Assembly (NCBI GenBank): GCA_022511485.1
Contig: JAFLUJ010000158.1
Location: forward strand, 1-20,675
DNA: 20,675 nucleotides
Origin: Oscillospiraceae bacterium
GTDB lineage: Bacteria; Bacillota; Clostridia; Oscillospirales; Ruminococcaceae
Reading direction: 5' to 3'
A program made the position numbers and the translations under genes. Position 1 is the stretch's first letter; each line of letters opens with the position of its first letter. Below are positions 1 to 6,770 of the stretch, one piece after another. The notes beneath the pieces were generated by a model. The model searched no databases. It was not told the origin of the DNA and saw only the letters and a program-made list of their open reading frames with translations.

Positions 1-320
1 ATACTCAGTATATTGCAATGATGGTCATGTGGGAGCATAAGGAGCTTCGGGTAAAGGAGATCGGACAATATCTGTTTCTGGATTCCAGTACCCTGACGCC
101 GCTTCTGAAACGGTTAGAGGAAAAGGGCTATGTGACAAGACGCCGTTCCGCAAAGGACGAGCGTGATCTTATCGTCACCATCACGGAAAGCGGCGAGGCT
201 CTGAAAGAAAAGGCGGTCACAGTGCCCATACAGCTTGGGTCATGTATTGATCTTGACCCGCAAAAAGCTCAGATTTTATATGAATTGCTTTATGAAGTGA
301 TCGGAAAGCTGACACATTAG
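1..320 (+). CDS. MarR-family regulator, OhrR-like (5' end outside window)
   Basis: The reading frame is open from base 3, and the true start lies upstream of the window. The visible part is the winged helix-turn-helix and C-terminal helix of a MarR repressor. The run LDSSTLTPLLKRLEEKGYVT is the recognition helix, followed by the wing RRRSAKDERDLIV. This pattern is typical of the OhrR/organic-hydroperoxide branch of MarR, which represses peroxide or thiol-stress genes until a cysteine near the N-terminus is oxidised. That N-terminal region is not visible, so redox sensing cannot be confirmed. A flavodoxin starts 36 bases downstream on the same strand, which suggests a redox-responsive pair. 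Family assignment is firm; the OhrR subtype is inference from the wing and recognition-helix sequence. Confidence 0.85.
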   Translation, partial: TQYIAMMVMWEHKELRVKEIGQYLFLDSSTLTPLLKRLEEKGYVTRRRSAKDERDLIVTITESGEALKEKAVTVPIQLGSCIDLDPQKAQILYELLYEVIGKLTH

Positions 321-356
321 TATTGCAGGAATAAAATTAATTCAGGAGGAATTTTT

Positions 357-836
357 ATGAGTAAGGTTTTAGTAGCTTATTTTTCAGCAAGCGGTGTAAC
401 AAAGAAGGTTGCGGAGGAGCTTGCAAAAGTCGAGAACGCCGATCTGTATGAGATCACTCCGGAAGCGACCTATACTGCTGCCGATCTTGATTGGAAAGAC
501 CAGCAGTCCAGAAGCACCCTGGAAATGAAAGACCCGAACTGCCGTCCGGCTATTACCGGACAGGTGGAGAACATGGCTCAGTATGATGTTGTGTTTGTGG
601 GCTTCCCTATCTGGTGGGGCAGAGAGCCAAGCGTTGTAGACACATTTCTGGACGCTTATGATCTCTCCGGAAAGAAAATAGTACCTTTCTGCACTTCCGG
701 AGGAAGCGACATCGGCGAAACAGCAAAGCGGATCAAGGAAATAACAGGCTCAGCACAGGTCGACACCGGAAAGCGTATGGGCGGAGAAATTTTCGAGGAT
801 GACCTTGCAACATGGACGGCAGGACTTGAGATATAA
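357..836 (+). CDS. Flavodoxin (FMN-binding electron carrier)
   Basis: 159-residue soluble protein of normal flavodoxin length. It opens with a beta strand and phosphate-binding loop (VLVAYFSASGVTKKVAEELA, residues 4-23). In the middle it has VGFPIWWGREPSVVDTFLD, the aromatic FMN-contact loop of the Flavodoxin_4 type, followed by the strand KKIVPFCTSGGSDIG. It should bind FMN and carry electrons in the cytoplasm; the partner is not visible. An AGGAGG ribosome binding site lies 8 bases before the ATG, so this start is secure. It follows the MarR gene by 36 bases, so control by that regulator is likely but inferred. Some proteins of this type in gut Firmicutes are annotated as NAD(P)H-dependent flavodoxin-like oxidoreductases. 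Confidence 0.9.
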   Translation: MSKVLVAYFSASGVTKKVAEELAKVENADLYEITPEATYTAADLDWKDQQSRSTLEMKDPNCRPAITGQVENMAQYDVVFVGFPIWWGREPSVVDTFLDAYDLSGKKIVPFCTSGGSDIGETAKRIKEITGSAQVDTGKRMGGEIFEDDLATWTAGLEI

Positions 837-867
837 TATAGAGTAAAGTAATCAGGGGTAGATATTT

Positions 868-1971
868 ATGGAACGAGGAAAGAAGATCGTACAGATCAGT
901 ATCATCGGAATTATTACTAATCTGATACTGGTAGCATTTAAAGCAGCAGTGGGATTTGTAACAGGCTCTGTTGCGATAATTATGGACGCCGTAAACAATC
1001 TTAGCGACGCATTATCCTCGGTCATTACTATAATAGGAACAAAGCTTGCAGGCAGAAAGCCCGATAAAAAACATCCCTACGGTTACGGGCAGATAGAACA
1101 TATAAGCTCGGTCATTATTGCTATCATTGTTTTGCTTGCAGGCTTTACTTCCTTTAAGGAATCCTTTGAAAAGATATTCTCCCCGGAAGCAGCAGACTAT
1201 ACGGTCGTTTCGCTTGTCATAATCGCTGTAGCTGTAGTAGTAAAATTCCTGCTTGGCAGATATGTAAAAAGTCAGGGAGTAAAATACAATTCCGAAGCAC
1301 TGATAGCCTCCGGAACTGACGCAGTATTTGATTCGGCAATATCTCTTTCAACCATAGCTGCCGCAGTAATTTCAATGCTCTGGAATGTCAGCATTGAAGG
1401 CTGGCTGGGAACGATCATTGCAGTCATAATTCTCAAGGCAGGCGTAGAAATGCTGCTGGGAAGTCTCAGCGGAATTATCGGAGAACGGATAGACAGCGAG
1501 CTTTCCAAAGACCTGAAAAAGCATATCAGCGAGTACCCCGATGTTCAGGGGGCGTATGATCTGAGCCTTCACCGTTACGGTCCGGAAAAAATTATCGGTT
1601 CTGTCCATGTTGAGCTTCCCGACAATATGAACGCAAGAGAAATACATAGTCTTACCAGAAGCATTACCGAGGACGTTTATATTAATTACGGTATTATTCT
1701 TACCATAGGTATCTACGCCTCAAATACTGCTGATGGAATGTTTGCCGAAATGAAAAAGAAATTGTCTGATTTAATCTCTGCCTATTCTGAAATACTGCAA
1801 ATGCATGGATTTTATGTTGACACAGACAGAATGCTTGTGTCCTTTGATCTGATAATTGATTTCAAATCGGAACGGAAAAACGATATCATTAATGAACTCA
1901 CCGGACAAATGAAGCAGTATTATCCGGAGTATGATTTTACTGTGATATTGGACAGCGATCTGAGTGATTAG
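868..1971 (+). CDS. Cation diffusion facilitator (CDF) metal transporter
   Basis: 367 residues. The N-terminal two thirds is membrane-embedded, with about six hydrophobic segments between residues 10 and 200. Signatures are the TM2 metal-site motif D40-x3-N44-x2-D47 (MDAVNNLSD), the loop KHPYGYGQIEH (about residues 68-78), and a second acidic site GTDAVFDS in TM5. A cytoplasmic ferredoxin-like dimerisation domain follows from about residue 205. The protein continues some 80 residues beyond the usual CDF end with a second alpha/beta-looking segment, a common variant in Clostridia. It should export divalent cations (Zn, Mn, Fe or Co; not predictable here) in exchange for protons. It lies 31 bases after the flavodoxin and may be cotranscribed with it. 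A strong terminator follows at 2045-2086. Confidence 0.92.
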   Translation: MERGKKIVQISIIGIITNLILVAFKAAVGFVTGSVAIIMDAVNNLSDALSSVITIIGTKLAGRKPDKKHPYGYGQIEHISSVIIAIIVLLAGFTSFKESFEKIFSPEAADYTVVSLVIIAVAVVVKFLLGRYVKSQGVKYNSEALIASGTDAVFDSAISLSTIAAAVISMLWNVSIEGWLGTIIAVIILKAGVEMLLGSLSGIIGERIDSELSKDLKKHISEYPDVQGAYDLSLHRYGPEKIIGSVHVELPDNMNAREIHSLTRSITEDVYINYGIILTIGIYASNTADGMFAEMKKKLSDLISAYSEILQMHGFYVDTDRMLVSFDLIIDFKSERKNDIINELTGQMKQYYPEYDFTVILDSDLSD

Positions 1972-2044
1972 ACTGCTTGACTTATCCCGTCAGAAATGGC
2001 AGTCAGAACGTAATAATATAAACGCTCCTATTAAGATGAAAACG

Positions 2045-2086
2045 AAAAGCTGCCAAATGAGACAACTAATCATTTGGCAGCTTTTT
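2045..2086 (+). terminator. Rho-independent terminator after the CDF gene
   Basis: A perfect 16-base-pair stem (arms 2045-2060 and 2070-2085, AAAAGCTGCCAAATGA and its complement) with a 9-base loop, running into five T residues on the plus strand. It ends the MarR-flavodoxin-CDF unit and isolates the next TetR promoter. An open frame of 60 codons that overlaps it is not a gene. Confidence 0.93.
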
Positions 2087-2125
2087 AACATTCTTAAACA
2101 AAATATTAATTTTATCAAAAACCCA

Positions 2126-2178
2126 TTGACAGCTAATTGTAATTAGCCTATAATAAAATCAGGCTAATTGCAATTAGC
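2126..2178 (+). promoter_or_regulatory. TetR promoter with twin palindromic operators
   Basis: TTGACA (2126-2131) and TATAAT (2149-2154) are separated by exactly 17 bases, a full consensus sigma-A promoter. The spacer is filled by the palindrome GCTAATTGTAATTAGC (2132-2147). A second copy, GCTAATTGCAATTAGC (2163-2178), is a perfect 16-base palindrome just past the predicted transcription start. The two centres are 31 bases apart, about three helical turns, so two dimers would bind the same face. The location predicts tight autorepression of the downstream TetR-flavoprotein pair. Confidence 0.88.
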
Positions 2179-2194
2179 TACAGGAGGAATTTCT

Positions 2195-2812
2195 ATGACC
2201 ACAAAGGAAAAAATATTGAGGGAAGCGTTGAATTTGTTTTCCGAAAAAGGCTATAATGCAGTATTTGTGGGCGATATAGCTGAAGCTGTGGGAATCAAAG
2301 CGCCTTCACTTTATAAGCATTATAAAAGCAAGCAGGACATTTTCAATGCTATTCTTGAAGAAATGAAAAAAGAATATGATGAACAGGCTCTTTCATTGAA
2401 TATGAACGGAAACAATGCTGAAACGGACGCAAATATTTTTTCGGAAGTATCGGAAGATAACCTTGTTCAAATGGGAATTGGGCTTTTTCAGTATTTTCTG
2501 CATAATGAATACGCAGGAAAATTCCGAAAAATGCTGACTATCGAACAATTCCGCGACGAAGATCTTTCGTTATTGTATCAGAAGCAGTATGTAGACAATC
2601 CCCTGTCCTATCAGTCTGCAATGTTTTCCCTGCTTTCAGCAAAAGGCTTTCTTTCGCAGGAAAATACAGATATCATGGCGCTGCATTTCTATGCGCCGAT
2701 TTATATGCTGCTTACCGTATGTGACCGGCAGCCGGAAAGGGAAAATGAAATTCTACAATTGATCGAACAGCACATAAGGCAATTCAACAAACTATATTGC
2801 AGGGAGGAATAA
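2195..2812 (+). CDS. TetR/AcrR-family transcriptional repressor
   Basis: 205 residues, the usual TetR size. Residues about 6-53 form the N-terminal helix-turn-helix domain (KILREALNLFSEKGYNAVF, then VGIKAPSLYKHYKSKQDIF). The rest is the all-helical ligand-binding and dimerisation domain with no recognisable ligand signature. The start at 2195 is chosen because CAGGAGGAAT lies just ahead. An in-frame codon nine residues earlier falls inside the operator palindrome and has no ribosome binding site. The gene is preceded by its own likely operators (2132-2147, 2163-2178). Its stop is 2 bases from the next start, so it is cotranscribed with the flavoprotein at 2815 and probably controls it. Confidence 0.93.
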   Translation: MTTKEKILREALNLFSEKGYNAVFVGDIAEAVGIKAPSLYKHYKSKQDIFNAILEEMKKEYDEQALSLNMNGNNAETDANIFSEVSEDNLVQMGIGLFQYFLHNEYAGKFRKMLTIEQFRDEDLSLLYQKQYVDNPLSYQSAMFSLLSAKGFLSQENTDIMALHFYAPIYMLLTVCDRQPERENEILQLIEQHIRQFNKLYCREE

Positions 2813-2814
2813 CC

Positions 2815-3504
2815 ATGAAGATTGTTATTATTCACGGGCAAAATCACAAAGGAAGCTCTTATCACATCGGCAGAATGATTGCCGACAAAATAGGTTCTGA
2901 AAATGTTATTGGGGAATATTTTCTGCCAAAGGATCTGGAACATTTTTGTTTAGGGTGCTATCGCTGTGTGGAAGATGAAACAGCCTGCCCATTTTATTCC
3001 GAAAAGCGAGATATTATGGACAATGTGGAAGAAGCAGACCTGCTTATCTTCACAACTCCTACATATTGTTTGAGGGCTTCTGCGCCGATGAAAGCGTTTG
3101 TTGACCTGAATTTCACCTATTGGATGCCTCACAGTCCGAGAAAAACAATGTTCAGCAAAAAGGCAGTGGTTGTTTCCACTGCCGCAGGAACAGGCATGAA
3201 TTTAGCTATAAAAGATGTTTCGACTATGCTGTTTTATTGGGGTGTTCCCTGTGTAAAAACCTATGGCGCAGCTTTGCAGGCTGCAAACTGGGAACAGGTT
3301 TCCGATAAGAAAAAAGAAAAGCTTGAACGGGATACTGAAAAACTTGCAAAAAGTATTTCCTCTGCAAAGGTCAGAGTTGGAATCAAAACAAAAGCATTTT
3401 TTTATATGATGCGAATGATGATAAAGACCTATGATGACACCTCTTCCGAAAAGAAATACTGGATCAGCAACGGGTGGTTAGATAAAAGCCGACCTTGGGA
3501 TTGA
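2815..3504 (+). CDS. Flavodoxin-like NAD(P)H-dependent reductase with Cys cluster (iron-sulfur flavoprotein-like)
   Basis: 229 residues. The N-terminus has the flavodoxin-fold loop of the NADPH-dependent FMN reductase group (MKIVIIHGQNHKGSSYHIG). Residues 45-58 carry C45-x2-C48-x2-C51-x6-C58, which fits the CX2CX2CX4-7C motif described for archaeal and clostridial iron-sulfur flavoproteins. The segment LLIFTTPTYCLRASAPMKAF follows, the usual FMN-contact region. It is probably a cytoplasmic FMN-dependent oxidoreductase, with or without a 4Fe-4S cluster; many relatives keep only some of these cysteines. The ATG at 2815 follows GGGAGG. It forms a two-gene unit with the TetR gene, which suggests a detoxifying reductase induced by the TetR ligand. 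The substrate is unknown. Confidence 0.85.
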   Translation: MKIVIIHGQNHKGSSYHIGRMIADKIGSENVIGEYFLPKDLEHFCLGCYRCVEDETACPFYSEKRDIMDNVEEADLLIFTTPTYCLRASAPMKAFVDLNFTYWMPHSPRKTMFSKKAVVVSTAAGTGMNLAIKDVSTMLFYWGVPCVKTYGAALQAANWEQVSDKKKEKLERDTEKLAKSISSAKVRVGIKTKAFFYMMRMMIKTYDDTSSEKKYWISNGWLDKSRPWD

Positions 3505-3691
3505 TAAATCATAACCAACCTTGCAGTCGCCATGTGAAACTCTCGCCAAAATTTATGTAATCACAGAGTTTTAAATTTGTTGAAAATTCCCCATGAAATC
3601 GGGAGGAAATTATGCTATAATTATAAAGCTGTCGGTTTTATCGGCAGTTCCCGAATTTTATCGGAGAAAAATATTATAATAGCGTTAAACG
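3505..3691 (+). promoter_or_regulatory. Intergenic region with probable extended -10 promoter
   Basis: This gene-free stretch has a TGCTATAAT extended -10 (TATAAT at 3616-3621) with a weak -35 (ATGAAA, 3593-3598) at 17-base spacing. A second TATAAT lies at 3675-3680 without a good -35. A small stem (CTGTCG with CGGCAG, one G-T pair) lies between them. It likely drives the DUF2798-like gene at 3814. Confidence 0.55.
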
Positions 3692-3787
3692 ACACACGTA
3701 TTACCTTTTATGGTATGTAAATCTGATCACGGTACAATAATGCGCTTGGTCAGATCTGCATTGCTTTAGGGTATGCGTGTGTTTTTT
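3692..3787 (+). ncRNA. Candidate structured 5' leader ending in a T-run
   Basis: A long-range stem pairs 3692-3701 with 3773-3782 (ACACACG core, CGTGTGT partner, 10 pairs including one G-U). Inside it a 9-pair hairpin pairs 3721-3729 with 3747-3755, also with one G-U. The closing strand runs directly into TTTTTT (3782-3787), 26 bases before the ATG of the downstream gene. This resembles a riboswitch or attenuator terminator layout. It does not match any riboswitch class I know by sequence. Confidence 0.4.
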
Positions 3788-3813
3788 GCGCTCAGAGAAA
3801 AGGAGATTTTTTT

Positions 3814-4389
3814 ATGCCGACAAATCAATTTCAAAGGATGGTGTTTGCGTTGCTCACTGTAATAGTTACTGTTCACGCTTATGTTTTTTACAGTCTTTAT
3901 GTGGTAAACGGAAATACTCTTATGGAGGTCACAGGTGAAAGCAGCGTTATCAAGGCAATAAACGCTCAGGGAGGAATTATGCTTTGCGGACGAATGGTGC
4001 CTATATGGGCAGTTATATTGATCGAATTCGTACTTGCATTTCTTCTGGAGTCCGTTATGGGAAGCCCATGCTCCTTTAAGCTTGCGTATAAGGTGTTCGA
4101 TCCGAAAAGCACTCATCCTGTAATGTTTGAATGTGCAATAATCTGCGCTACGGTAGGACTTATGTGTCCTGCAATGAGCTTTATTGCAGCGTGGCTTTAC
4201 TATCCTTATTATATGGGATTTAATCTTGCAACTCTGCTTGCAAACTGGCTAAAGCTTGTTTGTTATAATTTCCCCTTTGCATTTTTTACACAGCTTTTCT
4301 TTATCCAGCCGCTTATCAGAACGGTGTTCAAGGCGATCTTCAGAAAAAATACCGCTGAACAAGCCGAAGCTGAGGCGGTCAGTGCATAA
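3814..4389 (+). CDS. DUF2798-like small integral membrane protein
   Basis: 191 residues with four hydrophobic segments at about residues 8-30, 64-85, 106-130 and 140-165. The opening MPTNQFQRMVFALLTVIVTV is characteristic of the DUF2798 family of inner-membrane proteins, whose function is not established. The C-terminus is a short charged cytoplasmic tail rich in Ala and Glu. An AAAGGAG ribosome binding site precedes the ATG. The gene stands alone: a structured leader lies before it and a bidirectional terminator after it. Relatives are often found beside stress or efflux regulators, but the window gives no direct partner. Confidence 0.85.
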   Translation: MPTNQFQRMVFALLTVIVTVHAYVFYSLYVVNGNTLMEVTGESSVIKAINAQGGIMLCGRMVPIWAVILIEFVLAFLLESVMGSPCSFKLAYKVFDPKSTHPVMFECAIICATVGLMCPAMSFIAAWLYYPYYMGFNLATLLANWLKLVCYNFPFAFFTQLFFIQPLIRTVFKAIFRKNTAEQAEAEAVSA

Positions 4390-4406
4390 TAATATAGTAT
4401 AATTCA

Positions 4407-4436
4407 AAGAGCGGGAATGAAAAATTTCCCGCTCTT
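4407..4436. terminator. Bidirectional terminator between convergent genes
   Basis: An 11-base perfect inverted repeat (AAGAGCGGGAA with TTCCCGCTCTT) and an 8-base loop, lying between the plus-strand DUF2798-like gene and the minus-strand CarD-family gene. T-rich sequence follows on both sides, though neither T-run is long. Confidence 0.8.
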
Positions 4437-4445
4437 ATCATTTTA

Positions 4446-4967
4446 TTATACGGAACTTGTTTTTGTACTGCTGTTTAGTCTGCTTTCAATAAAGCTGTGG
4501 ACATCTTCCTCATTAATTCCCAAAACAAAAGAAAATTCCCTGTGCATAATTTTTTGAGCTTCTGTAAGAGCTCTTTCGTCATAGGAAGTAAGTTTTTTCC
4601 CATCGGAAATTCTTTTCTGCTGTTCGGAATAAAGTCCCTTTATCATACTGAGCAGCTTCCGGTAATCATCGCTATGAAGTGTTCTGCTGAAAACTGATTG
4701 GCGTTCGTTTCTGTCAGCTATCCATTTTTCTTCTACAGCGGGCATATCATCAATTATACTATAAATTTCTTCCTGAGTTAGCAGAGGACGTACATTTTCA
4801 TCAAATCTCGCACAAGGGATATAATAAGAGGAATTTCCGGGACTTTCGGGAATAAGTCTGTAATAATCAAGCTTGTTGACACCGTCAAAGCACTCGCTTA
4901 CTATTTCGCTTATGAGACAGATCTCAGTTCCTGCGTATACAACATATTCACCGGTATTATAGCTCAT
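4446..4967 (-). CDS. CarD-family transcription regulator (RNA polymerase-binding domain)
   Basis: 173 residues. The N-terminal 60 residues (GEYVVYAGTEICLISEI, then KLDYYRLIPES and SSYYIP) form the Tudor-like CarD/CdnL/TRCF domain, which binds the RNA polymerase beta subunit. The remainder is helical and charged, resembling the C-terminal DNA-contacting domain, but with an extension (residues 100-173) of its own. Proteins of this kind in Clostridia are annotated CarD family and probably stabilise open promoter complexes. The start is supported by AGGAGG about 8 bases upstream. Its promoter appears to be at 5198-5226, which would leave a leader of over 200 bases containing the hairpin array at 5021-5197. 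Confidence 0.85.
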   Translation of the reverse strand: MSYNTGEYVVYAGTEICLISEIVSECFDGVNKLDYYRLIPESPGNSSYYIPCARFDENVRPLLTQEEIYSIIDDMPAVEEKWIADRNERQSVFSRTLHSDDYRKLLSMIKGLYSEQQKRISDGKKLTSYDERALTEAQKIMHREFSFVLGINEEDVHSFIESRLNSSTKTSSV

Positions 4968-5020
4968 AATGATCCTCCTGACAATCTTGTATATTTCCCC
5001 GTATGCTTATACTATTTCCC

Positions 5021-5197
5021 ATTTTAACTATATGGGCAAAACCCATATAGTTAAAATGCACCGCAAAGCGGTGGGCGGCGCAGCCGCCGGGAAAGCCGTT
5101 CAATACTAATCCCGTCAAAATCGCAGATTTTGACAACCGCCTGTACAGGCGGATTTCTCAATAGACAAAGTCTATTGAGAAATTAGGGATTAGTATT
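5021..5197. repeat. Nested inverted-repeat array, cloverleaf-like
   Basis: Seven perfect stems fill 177 bases. Three are in series: 5021-5036/5042-5057 (16 pairs), 5059-5064/5068-5073 (6 pairs) and 5074-5079/5083-5088 (6 pairs). Then an outer stem 5102-5113/5186-5197 (12 pairs, AATACTAATCCC) encloses three hairpins: 5114-5122/5126-5134 (9 pairs), 5137-5142/5147-5152 (within a 16-base palindrome) and 5153-5166/5170-5183 (14 pairs). The junctions carry only 0-2 unpaired bases. The symmetry lets both DNA strands fold, as expected of a miniature non-autonomous element or a cruciform, but it also lies in the expected carD leader RNA. It is not a tRNA: there are no T-loop or anticodon features. A dispersed repeat family is the likeliest identity; this is unproven. 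Confidence 0.75.
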
Positions 5198-5244
5198 ATT
5201 ATATCGTATTTTGCAGGATTTTTCAAAGGCGATTTTGCACAAAA
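5198..5244 (-). promoter_or_regulatory. Promoter module copy 1 (drives carD-family gene)
   Basis: On the minus strand, TTGAAA (5221-5226) and TATAAT (5198-5203) are 17 bases apart. TTTTGCACAAAA (5233-5244), a 5+2+5 palindrome, lies just upstream of the -35. The 47-base block is nearly identical to 6771-6817 before the MATE gene: bases 5214-5244 match 30 of 31. Homology ends at the -10 box, exactly where the hairpin array begins. Confidence 0.8.
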
Positions 5245-5304
5245 CGCACAACATTTTCACTCAGGAAAAATCAAAATATTGCACATTAATACATAATAGC
5301 ATTG

Positions 5305-6693
5305 TTAATGAGCCTGAACGTATTCCCCTGTTATCTTTTTATTGTAATTCTTGAAAATAAGTCCTATACCAATTGCGGCTGTAATAATTTCAGCAATAGG
5401 GAAAGTGATCCATACGATCCACGCATTCACAAGGTCATCTGTAACAAAAAATGTAAATATCCACGCTATCGGCAGAATAAACACCAGCTGCCTGCAAATT
5501 GAAATAATAAGCGAGGAAACACCGCAGTCCAACGCTTGCAGCACACCTTGAAGTGCAATACTGGTGCCGGCAAATATAAATCCTGTTGAAATGATCCGAA
5601 CTGCACTGATACAAAGCTTTTCTGTTGTTCCGGAAAGCCTGAATACAGAACAGAGCGGTACGGCAAACAGTTCAAGTGCAATTGTGCCTATAGCCATAAT
5701 GATAAACGTGTATAATACACCGTATTTGATCCCGTCCATAATACGTTTTTTATTATGCATTCCATGACTGAATGATACGATAGGCGTAATTGTATCACGA
5801 AGTCCGAATGATGCAAATAAAATAAACTGCTGAATCTTATAATATAATCCATAAGCCGTGACCAGAGCTTCATTGACTTGTACGAGTATAATATTGATGC
5901 CGTATGTCATAAAGGACATAAGTGCCTGAGCGATAATTGCAGGCAAGCCGATGGCATATATTTCTTTTATAAGCTTTGCCTGAGGTTTGATATGCCTGAG
6001 ACTTTTATCGACGCTTTTATTTGACTTGCAGTGGAAGATCAGTGCTATTAAAAACGAGGCAATTTGTCCTATAACAGTAGCATACGCTGCACCTGCTGCC
6101 TTCAATTCCGGGAAGCCAAGTAAACCATAGATCATGATAGGGTCTAAAACAATGTTGATGACTGCACCTGAAATTTGTGCGATGGTTGAAAGCAATGACA
6201 TACCGGTTGCCTGAAGCATTTTTTCAAAAATACCGAAAAACGAAACTCCCACAGAACATATACAGCATATCTGCAGATACTCTACGGCAGTATCATATAT
6301 GATCTGATTTGAAGTCTGAGTTGCAATATAGGGTTTTACGCCAAATATTCCGAACAGCACGAATACCAGAATGATTATCAGCCCAAGAAAAACTGCGTTT
6401 CCGGCTACACCTGAAGCCTTTTCTCTGTCCTGCTGTCCGAGACTTTTGGCGAGCAGAACATTAACTCCCACTCCTGTGCCTATACCTATCGCTATCATCA
6501 ACATCTGCACGGGAAACGCAAGTGTCAGCGCATTCAGTGCGTCCTCTCCGCCCTCCATGTTTGATACAAAGAAGCTGTCTGCAATGTTATAAAATGCCTG
6601 CAGCATCATAGAGATGATTACCGGGATCCCCATAGATAACATCAGCTTGTTTATAGGTACAGTTTCCATCCTTTTAACAGATTTTTGTTCCAT
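5305..6693 (-). CDS. MATE-family multidrug/toxin efflux transporter
   Basis: 462 residues with about twelve hydrophobic segments in two homologous halves, the standard MATE length and layout. The N-terminal hallmark INKLMLSMGIPVIISMMLQ leads into AFYNIADSFFVSNMEG, typical of the NorM/DinF-like clostridial MATE proteins. The second half opens with KLIKEIYAIGLPAIIAQALM. It exports cationic compounds using a Na+ or H+ gradient; the substrate cannot be inferred. The start at 6693 is chosen because TAAGGAG precedes it by a normal spacing. An in-frame TTG 14 codons upstream would lie inside the leader hairpin. Expression is expected from the promoter at 6771-6799 through a leader with a terminator-like hairpin. 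Confidence 0.93.
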   Translation of the reverse strand: MEQKSVKRMETVPINKLMLSMGIPVIISMMLQAFYNIADSFFVSNMEGGEDALNALTLAFPVQMLMIAIGIGTGVGVNVLLAKSLGQQDREKASGVAGNAVFLGLIIILVFVLFGIFGVKPYIATQTSNQIIYDTAVEYLQICCICSVGVSFFGIFEKMLQATGMSLLSTIAQISGAVINIVLDPIMIYGLLGFPELKAAGAAYATVIGQIASFLIALIFHCKSNKSVDKSLRHIKPQAKLIKEIYAIGLPAIIAQALMSFMTYGINIILVQVNEALVTAYGLYYKIQQFILFASFGLRDTITPIVSFSHGMHNKKRIMDGIKYGVLYTFIIMAIGTIALELFAVPLCSVFRLSGTTEKLCISAVRIISTGFIFAGTSIALQGVLQALDCGVSSLIISICRQLVFILPIAWIFTFFVTDDLVNAWIVWITFPIAEIITAAIGIGLIFKNYNKKITGEYVQAH

Positions 6694-6704
6694 ACTTGCA
6701 CTCC

Positions 6705-6749
6705 TTATAAAAAAATAAACGTGCAGCATACGCAACCGGAATTACGCAT
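6705..6749 (-). CDS. Possible 14-residue leader peptide before the MATE gene
   Basis: An ATG inside the leader RNA opens a frame reading MRNSGCVCCTFIFL and stopping at TAA (6705-6707). That stop overlaps the MATE ribosome binding site (TAAGGAG). The frame spans the loop, the 3' arm of the leader hairpin and the T-run, which is the geometry of a ribosome-mediated attenuator. No good ribosome binding site precedes it and the ATG is only about 15 bases from the predicted transcript end, so translation is uncertain. Confidence 0.3.
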   Translation of the reverse strand: MRNSGCVCCTFIFL

Positions 6750-6760
6750 ACGCTACACGT
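6708..6760 (-). promoter_or_regulatory. Leader hairpin plus T-run (attenuator-like) before MATE gene
   Basis: Minus-strand RNA from 6760 to 6719 folds into 16 continuous pairs around a 10-base loop. Four of the pairs are G-U, which would be A-C mismatches on the other strand, so the structure is specific to the MATE transcript. A T-rich run with seven consecutive T residues (6708-6718) follows at once, then the ribosome binding site. This is the form of a Rho-independent terminator placed between promoter and gene. Confidence 0.65.
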
Positions 6761-6770
6761 TGTATTTATA

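Noticed and set aside
1964..2146. 60-codon plus-strand frame after the CDF gene
   Set aside because: It runs through the strong terminator at 2045-2086 and into the TetR operator, and has no ribosome binding site.
5102..5197. tRNA gene suggested by the four-way cloverleaf shape
   Set aside because: No T-loop GTTCRA, no D-loop GG, wrong arm lengths (12, 9, 6 and 14 pairs), and perfect palindromic stems on both strands.
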